A stretch of 64,000 nt of DNA from Roseomonas sp. (GTDB lineage: Bacteria; Pseudomonadota; Alphaproteobacteria; Acetobacterales; Acetobacteraceae): assembly GCA_031180725.1 (NCBI GenBank), contig JAPSLO010000007.1, positions 303,033-367,032 on the forward strand, in the 5' to 3' direction. Numbering within the stretch: position 1 is the stretch's first letter; the number at the start of each line of letters is the position of its first letter. The translations under genes were made by a program, and so were the position numbers. Below the pieces are notes generated by a model that did no database searches, was not told where the DNA came from, and saw only the letters and a program-made list of their open reading frames with translations. Shown here in pieces: positions 1-6,704 of the stretch.

Positions 1-198
1 AGCGTGGCGGATGAAGGGCCCGGCTTCCCGCCCGGCTTCGAGCCCGGCAAGAGCGGCGGCCTGGGCATGCGGGTGGCAATGGCGATGGCCCGGCAGTTGC
101 GCGGCCGGCTGGAAGTAGGCCCTGGCGCCCAGGTTGCGGCCTGGTTCCCTACCCGGCCGCCTTCTCCCACCCCCGCGGACCCTGCTGCCAATATGTGA
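1..198 (+). CDS. Sensor histidine kinase, C-terminal end (HWE/HisKA_2 type), partial
   Basis: The window opens inside this gene, so only the last 65 codons are visible. They read as the end of an HATPase domain: a G1 box (D-E-G-P-G) at residues 4-8, then a G-L-G-M-R segment matching the G2 lid, then the closing beta strand ending F-P-T-R. This arrangement (D-x-G-x-G, G-L-G-M, hydrophobic strand, F-P) is typical of HWE and HisKA_2 kinases of alphaproteobacteria, which autophosphorylate on histidine and pass the phosphate to a response regulator. Substrate and sensor domains lie outside the window. Its 3' end overlaps the 3' end of the convergent holC gene by 50 bases. Confidence 0.75.
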   Translation, partial: SVADEGPGFPPGFEPGKSGGLGMRVAMAMARQLRGRLEVGPGAQVAAWFPTRPPSPTPADPAANM

Positions 199-610
199 GG
201 GTATGGCCAGCCGCCTTGGCGGCCCGCCAGCGGGCCCGCGCGGCCTGCACCGCCTCCGCATCGGCGCCGTCGAACAGATCCAGCACACGGTCGAAGGCGG
301 CCAGCCTTGCACTGTCCGTGCCTTCCAGCAGGAACAGGAAGCGTGCGCCGTTGGGGGCACCAGTCTCCGGCGCATCCTCGGTGGTCAGCCAGATCGGCTG
401 GTATTCGGGATGGCCGGTCCGCGGCGTGCCATGCGGCAGCCAGTCCGGATCCGGGCAGGACCAGAGCGAGGCATCCAGCGCTTCCAGCCTCTCCTGGCTT
501 GCCAGGCGCACCATGGCGCGCCCGCCCGTGGCCAGCACGCGGCCGAGAAGCTTCGGCAGCGCCTGTTCCAGCGGCGTGCGGGTCAGGTGATAGAAGCCGT
601 AGTCCGCCAT
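149..610 (-). CDS. holC: DNA polymerase III subunit chi
   Basis: A 153-residue protein, close to the usual length of HolC (about 145-155). It begins M-A-D-Y-G-F-Y-H-L and has the typical pattern of a short N-terminal strand, a helix (LEQALPKLLGRVLATGGRAM), the W-S segment, a P-H-G motif and a central strand FLFLLEG. HolC is the clamp-loader accessory subunit that pairs with HolD and links the replisome to SSB on lagging-strand DNA. It is the third gene of a minus-strand run behind two leucyl aminopeptidase genes, 38 bases after the second. A pepA-holC neighbourhood is common in Proteobacteria and supports the call. Confidence 0.85.
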   Translation of the reverse strand: MADYGFYHLTRTPLEQALPKLLGRVLATGGRAMVRLASQERLEALDASLWSCPDPDWLPHGTPRTGHPEYQPIWLTTEDAPETGAPNGARFLFLLEGTDSARLAAFDRVLDLFDGADAEAVQAARARWRAAKAAGHTLTYWQQGPRGWEKAAG

Positions 611-648
611 GATATGCGCGACCGACCTAGGCCAGCCGCCTGGCGGCT

Positions 649-2091
649 TCAAGGCGCGGCATGGTGGTCCGGCTCCTCGAAGCGGGCGGCGACCAAGGCG
701 TCCAGCAGGCGCACGCCGAAGCCCGTGGGGCCGGCGGGGCCCAGCGCATGCGCCTCCTCCGCCGTGTCCACGCCGGCGATGTCCAGATGCGCCCAGGAAT
801 GCTTTCCGGCGAATTCGCGCAGGAATGCGGCGGCATGGCAGGCATCGGGGATGAAGCGCGCCTGCCAGCCGCCCTCGCCGCGCGCCGGGGGCACGCATTG
901 GCGAATATCGGCAATGTCGGAATGCAGGTCGGCGCGGTGGCTCTCGCCGATCGGCATGGGCCAGAGGTGCTCGCCCACCTCCTCCCCCGCCGCGGCCAGG
1001 GCAGACATCAGTGCGGCGTCATTGCCGAACAGCCCCGCGCGGCAATGACCGAGCGCGGTGACGATGGCACCTGTCAACGTCGCCAAGTCGATCATCCCGC
1101 GCGGCCGCCAGCCGCGCGCATGGTGCAGCGCATCGGCCAGCACCAGGCGGCCTTCGGCATCGGTGTCCACGACCTCCACCGTGCGGCCGGAGAGCGTGCG
1201 CAGCACATCGCCCGGCCGGTAGCTTTCGGCGCCCGTCGCATTCTCCGCCAGCGCCAGCACGGCCATGGCGGGCGCGGGCGATCGGCGCAGTGCCAGCGAC
1301 AGCATCGCGCCCGCGCAGGCGGCCGCGCCCGCCATGTCGGCGCGCATCGCCTCCATCCCGCCGGCCGGTTTGATCGAGATGCCGCCGGTGTCAAAGACGA
1401 TTCCCTTGCCAACGAAGGCAACGGGCGGCGCATCGAAGCTGCCGCGCCAGCGCAGCACCGCGATGCGTGGCGGCGTGGCGCTGCCGGCACCGACCGCCAG
1501 CAGCGCGCCGAAGCCCGCGCGCGTCAGGCGCTTGCGCCCCAGCACATCCACATGAATGCCGAATTCCGCCAGTTCCTCCAACCGCTTGGCGAAACTACGC
1601 GTTGTCAGGTGGTTCGCCGGCTCGGCGACCAGGTCGCGGGCGAAAAGGCAGCCGCGCACGCCGGCTTCCGCCACTTCCCACACGGCGCGGGCGGCAGCGG
1701 GGTCGTCCACGAAGGCGGTCAGGCGCAGCAGCGCCGGGGGCACATCCCTGGTGCGATGGCGATCGAAGCGCCAGGCGCCGAGCGCCACGCCGGCAGCGAT
1801 CCAGGCCGCCGCCTCCGCCGGCTGGCCGCGTGCATCCAGGGCGACATGGGGCAGTTCCGCGAAGCGGGCAGCCGCTGCGGCGCCTGCCTTCTCCAGCGCC
1901 AGCCGCTTCGGTGCCGGGCCAAGCCCCAGCAGCAGCCGGCGCGGCGCCGCGGCGGGTTCGAAGACCTCCCCGGGTGCCGCACGGAAGCCCGCTTCAGCCG
2001 CGCCACGCGGCAGCACGGCGCCTTCCGGCACCGGCAGCAGCAGAGGCAGGGCCGGGTCGGGCGGCCCGCGACGAAACTGGACCCGCAGCAT
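649..2091 (-). CDS. Leucyl aminopeptidase family protein (second copy, divergent)
   Basis: A 480-residue M17-family metallopeptidase. The C-terminal catalytic domain shows the metal-binding lysine and aspartate in G-K-G-I-V-F-D-T-G-G-I-S-I-K-P and the signature D-T-D-A-E-G-R-L, where most family members have N-T-D-A-E-G-R-L. The N-terminal half is weakly conserved, as is usual for M17. The ATG at 2091 was chosen because it lies 16 bases after the stop of the upstream paralogue, which suggests co-transcription. The Asn to Asp change at the head of the signature and the divergent N-terminus suggest a different peptide preference from the upstream copy. M17 enzymes are cytosolic hexamers with two metal ions; activity here is inferred from motifs only. 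Confidence 0.85.
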   Translation of the reverse strand: MLRVQFRRGPPDPALPLLLPVPEGAVLPRGAAEAGFRAAPGEVFEPAAAPRRLLLGLGPAPKRLALEKAGAAAAARFAELPHVALDARGQPAEAAAWIAAGVALGAWRFDRHRTRDVPPALLRLTAFVDDPAAARAVWEVAEAGVRGCLFARDLVAEPANHLTTRSFAKRLEELAEFGIHVDVLGRKRLTRAGFGALLAVGAGSATPPRIAVLRWRGSFDAPPVAFVGKGIVFDTGGISIKPAGGMEAMRADMAGAAACAGAMLSLALRRSPAPAMAVLALAENATGAESYRPGDVLRTLSGRTVEVVDTDAEGRLVLADALHHARGWRPRGMIDLATLTGAIVTALGHCRAGLFGNDAALMSALAAAGEEVGEHLWPMPIGESHRADLHSDIADIRQCVPPARGEGGWQARFIPDACHAAAFLREFAGKHSWAHLDIAGVDTAEEAHALGPAGPTGFGVRLLDALVAARFEEPDHHAAP

Positions 2092-2107
2092 GAGGTCGGC
2101 CGGGGCC

Positions 2108-3580
2108 TCAGCCTTCCTCGGCCATCTCCGCCACCAGCCGATCCAGCAGGCGCACGCCGAAGGCGGTCGCGCCCTTCGGCACGGTCGGCTGGTCCTTGCT
2201 GCTCCAGGCCGTGCCGGCGATGTCGAGATGCGCCCAGGGCTTGCCGTTCGTGAAGCGCTGCAGGAACTGCGCCGCGGTGATAGAGCCGCCGGGCCGCCCG
2301 CCGACATTCTTCATGTCGGCGATGTCGGACTTGATCTGCTTGTCGTACGCATCGCCCAGCGGCATGCGCCAGCATTTCTCGCCTACCGACACGCCGGCAG
2401 CGATGATGCGGTGGGCCAGTTCCTCGTCATTGCTGAACAGGCCGGCATGCTCATTGCCCAGCGCGATGATGATGGCGCCGGTCAGCGTCGCCAGATCCAC
2501 CATGGCGCGCGGGTCGAAGCGTTCCTGGCAGTACCACATCACATCGGCTAGGACGAGCCGCCCTTCGGCGTCGGTGTTGATCACCTCCACCGTCTGGCCG
2601 GAATAGGTCTTCACCACATCGCCCGGGCGCTGCGCGGTGCCGCTCGGCATGTTCTCCACCAGGCCGACTAGGCCGACCACATCCGCCTTCGCCTTGCGGC
2701 CGGCGAGGGCGGCCATGGCGCCTACCACGGCGCCGGCGCCGGCCATGTCCCACTTCATGTCCTCCATCCCCGCGGAGGGCTTGATGGAGATGCCGCCGGT
2801 GTCGAAGGTCACACCCTTGCCGATGAGCGCGAGCGGCTTCTGCTTCTTTCCCTTCGGCGCGCCCTTCCACTGCATCACCACCATGCGCGGCTCCTTCGCG
2901 GAGCCCTGCGCCACGCCGAGCAAGGCGCCGAAGCCCAGGCGCTTCATCTCCTTCGGGCCCAGCACCTCGACCTCCACGCCCAGGCGTTCCAGCCCCCTGC
3001 AGCGCTCGGCGAATTCAGCGGGATCAAGGACGTTCGGCGGCTCGCTGACCAGTTCGCGCGTCAGGAAGACACCATCAGCGACGGCACGCAGCGGGCCAAA
3101 GGCGGTCTTGGCGGCGGTGGCGTTCGCGTTGGCGATGGCCAGACGCTCCAGCTTCGGCTTGTCCTCCTCCTTCTCCGTCGTGCGGTAGCGGTCGAAGCGC
3201 CAGGCGCGCAGCAGCGCGCCAAAGCCGAGAGAGGCCGCGAGCTGCGGGTCCAGCGTATCGGCCGCGACCGTCACTTCCCGGTCGCCGGAGATGGCGGGCA
3301 CCAGCGAGCCGCCCGCTGCCTCCGCGGCTTCGGGCTTCAGCTCCGCCGCCTTGCCCAGGCCGAGGGCCACCACCTTGGTCCAGTCGCCCAGCGCATGCAG
3401 CGTGGTAGCCTGCCCCTTGCGGCCCTTGAAACCGGCGGCTTCCAGCGCGCGGACCAGCAGGCCGCCCGTGGCCCCGTCGGCTTCCTGCGCCAGGCCTGCG
3501 GGGGGATCACCTTCTGTCATCGGCAGCACAAGCACCCCGTTGCGTGGCAGGGCGGGCTTCACGAAGGCGATGTCGGGCAT
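2108..3580 (-). CDS. pepA: Leucyl aminopeptidase (cytosol aminopeptidase, M17)
   Basis: A 490-residue protein beginning M-P-D-I-A-F-V-K-P. The catalytic domain carries I-G-K-G-V-T-F-D-T-G-G-I-S-I-K-P and the full signature N-T-D-A-E-G-R-L, which supply the two-metal site. Length and motif order match PepA, which removes N-terminal residues from peptides in the cytosol and in some bacteria also binds DNA. ATG 3580 is preferred over the in-frame upstream start at 3643 because the family N-terminus begins near here. It is the first gene of the pepA-pepA-holC run and is divergent from cysQ, with about 100 bases between the two starts for both promoters. Confidence 0.93.
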   Translation of the reverse strand: MPDIAFVKPALPRNGVLVLPMTEGDPPAGLAQEADGATGGLLVRALEAAGFKGRKGQATTLHALGDWTKVVALGLGKAAELKPEAAEAAGGSLVPAISGDREVTVAADTLDPQLAASLGFGALLRAWRFDRYRTTEKEEDKPKLERLAIANANATAAKTAFGPLRAVADGVFLTRELVSEPPNVLDPAEFAERCRGLERLGVEVEVLGPKEMKRLGFGALLGVAQGSAKEPRMVVMQWKGAPKGKKQKPLALIGKGVTFDTGGISIKPSAGMEDMKWDMAGAGAVVGAMAALAGRKAKADVVGLVGLVENMPSGTAQRPGDVVKTYSGQTVEVINTDAEGRLVLADVMWYCQERFDPRAMVDLATLTGAIIIALGNEHAGLFSNDEELAHRIIAAGVSVGEKCWRMPLGDAYDKQIKSDIADMKNVGGRPGGSITAAQFLQRFTNGKPWAHLDIAGTAWSSKDQPTVPKGATAFGVRLLDRLVAEMAEEG

Positions 3581-3681
3581 CAGGTCCAGGATCCGTCCGT
3601 GGCGTTGGCAGCCAGCCTGACACCCCCCGAGGCGAGCCGGCAAGCCGCCCTCGCCCTTGGCATGCCCGCCCCCCAGGGTTA

Positions 3682-4458
3682 ATGCGCGCCGCCATGAACA
3701 GGCAGGCGCTCCTTGAACTCGCGGCCGATCTGGCGCGCCGGGCGGCGCAGGCCATCCTGGCGGTGCGGGCGGCCGGCTTCGCCGTGGAGCGCAAGCGCGA
3801 CTTCTCCCCCGTCACCGCCGCCGACCGGATGGCTGAGGCACTGATCGTGGAGGGGCTGCGGGACGCCACCCCCGGCTTCCCCGTGATCGCCCAGGAGCTG
3901 GCGGAAGCCGGCGAGCTGGCCGCCCCGCATGGCCCCTTCTGGCTGGTGGACCCGCTGGACGGCACACGGGATTTCGCCGCCGGTCACGACAGCTTCGCGG
4001 TGAATGTGGCGCTGGTGGAGTCCGGTGTGCCGCTGCTCGGCGCCGTGGCCCTGCCGGCGCGGGGTGAGCTTTTCGGCGGCATCCCGGGCACCGGTGCCTG
4101 GAAAGAGGCGCAGGACGGTCCCCGCCGCCCCATCCATTGCCGCCGCATCCCGCCCGAAGGGCCGGTGGTCATGGCCAGCCGGCATCACGCCGATGATCCG
4201 CGCATCGGGGATTTCGCCCGCCTGCATCGCGCGGTGCGAGTGGTGAACATCGGCTCGGCCGAGAAATTCTGTCGCCTGGCGGAAGGCGCGGCCGATCTCT
4301 ACCCGCGCTTCGGCACCACAATGGAATGGGACACCGCCGCGCCGGAAGCCGTGCTGCACGCGGCCGGCGGCCGCGTGGCGCAGTGGGACGGAGCGCCCCT
4401 GCGCTACGGCAAGCCGGATTGGCGCAACCCATCTTTCCTGGCGAGGGGGCTGGCGTGA
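3682..4458 (+). CDS. cysQ: 3'(2'),5'-bisphosphate nucleotidase CysQ (inositol monophosphatase superfamily)
   Basis: A 258-residue protein of the Li-sensitive IMPase superfamily. Visible metal-site residues are the E in A-Q-E-L-A-E, the block W-L-V-D-P-L-D-G-T-R-D-F, and W-D-T-A-A-P-E-A-V near the end. The closing Y-G-K-P-D-W-R-N-P-S-F segment is typical of CysQ rather than SuhB. CysQ dephosphorylates 3'-phosphoadenosine 5'-phosphate formed in sulfate assimilation. ATG 3694 is an alternative start four codons downstream. The stop overlaps the GTG start of the next gene (GTGA), so the two are translationally coupled. A histidinol- or inositol-phosphatase role cannot be excluded from sequence alone. 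Confidence 0.82.
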   Translation: MRAAMNRQALLELAADLARRAAQAILAVRAAGFAVERKRDFSPVTAADRMAEALIVEGLRDATPGFPVIAQELAEAGELAAPHGPFWLVDPLDGTRDFAAGHDSFAVNVALVESGVPLLGAVALPARGELFGGIPGTGAWKEAQDGPRRPIHCRRIPPEGPVVMASRHHADDPRIGDFARLHRAVRVVNIGSAEKFCRLAEGAADLYPRFGTTMEWDTAAPEAVLHAAGGRVAQWDGAPLRYGKPDWRNPSFLARGLA

Positions 4459-5429
4459 CCCGGCTGATCACGGATGTGGCGGAAGCCGCTGCCCTGCTGC
4501 GGGCGGGTGAGTTGGTCGCTTTCCCGACAGAGACGGTCTATGGCCTGGGCGCCGACGCGCAGAACGGCAGGGCGGTGGCCGGCATCTTCGCCGCGAAGGG
4601 CCGGCCGCAATTCAACCCCCTGATCTGCCATTTCGCTTCCGCCGAGGCCGCCTTCGCCGAGGTGGTGGCTGACGACCGAGCGCGGCAATTGGCCCGCCGT
4701 TTCTGGCCTGGCCCGCTGACGCTGGTGCTGCCGCGCCGCCCGACCAGCCAGGTGGACCTGCTGGCCGGGGCGGGGCTGGACACGCTGGCCGTCCGCGTGC
4801 CCGGCCATCCGCTGGCACTGGAGCTGATGCGGCTGGTGGACCGACCTGTCGCGGCGCCCTCGGCCAACCGCTCCGGCCAGGTTAGCCCGACCACGGCGCA
4901 GCATGTGCTGGAGGGGCTTTCGGGCCGGATTGCAGCGGTGCTGGACGGCCCGCCCAGTGAGGTGGGTGTGGAGAGCACCGTGCTGGACCTTGCGGCTGGC
5001 GGCGCCGCGCTGCTGCGGCCCGGCGGCGTGCCGGTGGAGGCGATCGAAGCGGCAGTCGGGCCGGTCGGCCGGCCCCTGCCCCTGGCTGCAGCGGCGGCCA
5101 CGCGCAGCCTGCGCAGCCCGGGGATGCTGCTTTCCCATTACGCCCCTCGCCTGCCGGTGCGGCTGGAGGCGCAGGAGGTCGCGCCTGAGGAAGCGCTGCT
5201 GGCCTTCGGCCCGCATCCCCTGCCGGGCGCGGGGACGATGTGGAACCTGTCGCCCGCGGGCGACCTGCAGCAGGCCGCCGCGCGCCTCTTCGCCGGGTTG
5301 CGCTGGCTGGACGCCGAGGGTGCACGGCTGGGCCTGTGGGGCATCGCGGCCATGCCCGTGCCAGGACACGGCCTGGGGGCGGCAATCCAAGACCGGCTGA
5401 CCCGCGCGGCAGCGCCGCGTGACAGCTGA
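4455..5429 (+). CDS. tsaC: Threonylcarbamoyl-AMP synthase (Sua5/YciO/YrdC)
   Basis: A 324-residue protein with an N-terminal YrdC domain (about 1-195: P-T-E-T-V-Y-G-L-G, K-G-R-P-x-x-N-P-L, S-A-N-R-S-G) and a C-terminal Sua5 domain, so it is the long Sua5-type form. It makes threonylcarbamoyl-AMP from threonine, bicarbonate and ATP for the t6A37 modification of ANN-decoding tRNAs. The start is GTG at 4455, overlapping the cysQ stop by four bases and preceded by a purine-rich GAGGGGG site, which favours this start over ones inside cysQ. The stop at 5427-5429 directly abuts the stop of the convergent MFS gene. Confidence 0.92.
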   Translation: MTRLITDVAEAAALLRAGELVAFPTETVYGLGADAQNGRAVAGIFAAKGRPQFNPLICHFASAEAAFAEVVADDRARQLARRFWPGPLTLVLPRRPTSQVDLLAGAGLDTLAVRVPGHPLALELMRLVDRPVAAPSANRSGQVSPTTAQHVLEGLSGRIAAVLDGPPSEVGVESTVLDLAAGGAALLRPGGVPVEAIEAAVGPVGRPLPLAAAAATRSLRSPGMLLSHYAPRLPVRLEAQEVAPEEALLAFGPHPLPGAGTMWNLSPAGDLQQAAARLFAGLRWLDAEGARLGLWGIAAMPVPGHGLGAAIQDRLTRAAAPRDS

Positions 5430-6632
5430 TCAGGCGGGCCGGCGGCGCAGCTCTGGCAGCGCGGCGGCGAGCGCGGTGCAGACCATGAAGGCCGCGCCCA
5501 GCAGGAAGACGGAGTCCGGGTAGCCGGCATCCATCAGCCAGCCGAACATAGGTGGCGCCACCATGCCGCCAATGTTGAAACCTGTGGAGACGACGCCGAA
5601 GGCCGCTCCCGCCTGACCCGGTGGGGCCGCGGCGCGCACCATCATGTCGCGCGAGGGCATGCAAAGCCCGCTCAGCACGCCGGACAGGCCGAGCAGCATC
5701 ACGATGACAAGGCCCGGCAGCGGCAACATGGCGACGGCGAAGGTGCAGCAGGCCGATCCCGCAAAGCCCGCCGCCGCCACCAGCCCATGCCGCTGTGTGC
5801 GGTCTGCCAGCCGCCCCCCCAGCAACACGCCGATGGCGGAGCCGACCAGGAAGGCGGTCAGCGCCGCACTAGCCATGGCCAGCGAAAGCCCGTGCCCCGC
5901 CACCAGCGAGGCGACGGCAAAGCCATTGGTGCCGCCTATGGACAGTGCGATCAGCACGAAGAAGCCGGTGAGCCCGATGATGGCAGGGTTCATCACCCGC
6001 GGCTGCGGCCCGGCGCCCGCGTTGGATTTCGGCACCCGAATGTCGCGCGGGCAGGCCACGAACAGGAAGGCCGCCGCCACGAAGGCCGCAAGCCCGGCGC
6101 AGAGAACCGCGCCGCGCACGCTGAAGATGCCCGCCAGCAACAACATGGCGGTAGGTGCGACGGCCCCGCCCAGATAGCCGGCGAAGGTGTGCAGCGAGAA
6201 GGCGCGGCCCATCCGCGCCGTCGCCACACCGCCGTTCAGCAGCGCATAATCCGCCGGATGGTAGGTGGCATTCGCCAGCCCCGCGATGACGGCGGCGAGA
6301 ATCAGCCAAGCATAGCCGCCGAAAGCTGCGAATCCCGCATAGGCCAGACCACCGGTGATGAGCCCGGCCATTAGCACGCGCCGCGCACCCAGCCGGTCCA
6401 CCAGGAAGCCGACCGGCGCCTGGGTCAGCGCGGAGACCACGCTGAAGGCGGTGACGGAGAGGCCCAGCTCGACGAAGCCTACCCCCAGCGAATCCCGCAG
6501 CAGGGGGAACAGCGGCGGGAAGACCAATATGTGCAAATGGCTGATCGCATGCGCCGCTGCCACGGCGATCAGCAGCCGGCGTTCATCGGCGGTCCAGCCG
6601 ATCGGGCCGGCGGTGGTTGTTGTTGTGCTCAT
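5430..6632 (-). CDS. Major facilitator superfamily transporter
   Basis: A 400-residue, very hydrophobic protein with about 12 predicted membrane segments. The loop 2-3 motif of MFS carriers is visible as G-F-L-V-D-R-L-G-A-R-R-V (about residues 75-86), and a second copy, G-G-R-L-A-D-R-T-Q-R, lies in the second half. Substrate is unknown; overall it resembles drug or small-molecule exporters of about 400 residues. It lies 72 bases downstream of polA on the same strand and may share its transcript. No regulator sits beside it. Confidence 0.85.
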   Translation of the reverse strand: MSTTTTTAGPIGWTADERRLLIAVAAAHAISHLHILVFPPLFPLLRDSLGVGFVELGLSVTAFSVVSALTQAPVGFLVDRLGARRVLMAGLITGGLAYAGFAAFGGYAWLILAAVIAGLANATYHPADYALLNGGVATARMGRAFSLHTFAGYLGGAVAPTAMLLLAGIFSVRGAVLCAGLAAFVAAAFLFVACPRDIRVPKSNAGAGPQPRVMNPAIIGLTGFFVLIALSIGGTNGFAVASLVAGHGLSLAMASAALTAFLVGSAIGVLLGGRLADRTQRHGLVAAAGFAGSACCTFAVAMLPLPGLVIVMLLGLSGVLSGLCMPSRDMMVRAAAPPGQAGAAFGVVSTGFNIGGMVAPPMFGWLMDAGYPDSVFLLGAAFMVCTALAAALPELRRRPA

Positions 6633-6704
6633 TGGGACTGGCGTTTCCGGTTCAGGCCGTTCGGGCGGCCACCCTGCGGCGGCGCGGCGCGGCCCGGGAC
6701 GGCA

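Noticed and set aside
661..2253. Long plus-strand open frame opposite the second aminopeptidase
   Set aside because: It is a mirror frame produced by high third-position GC; the translation is rich in Arg, Gln, His and Gly without any family motif, while the minus strand encodes a clear M17 enzyme.
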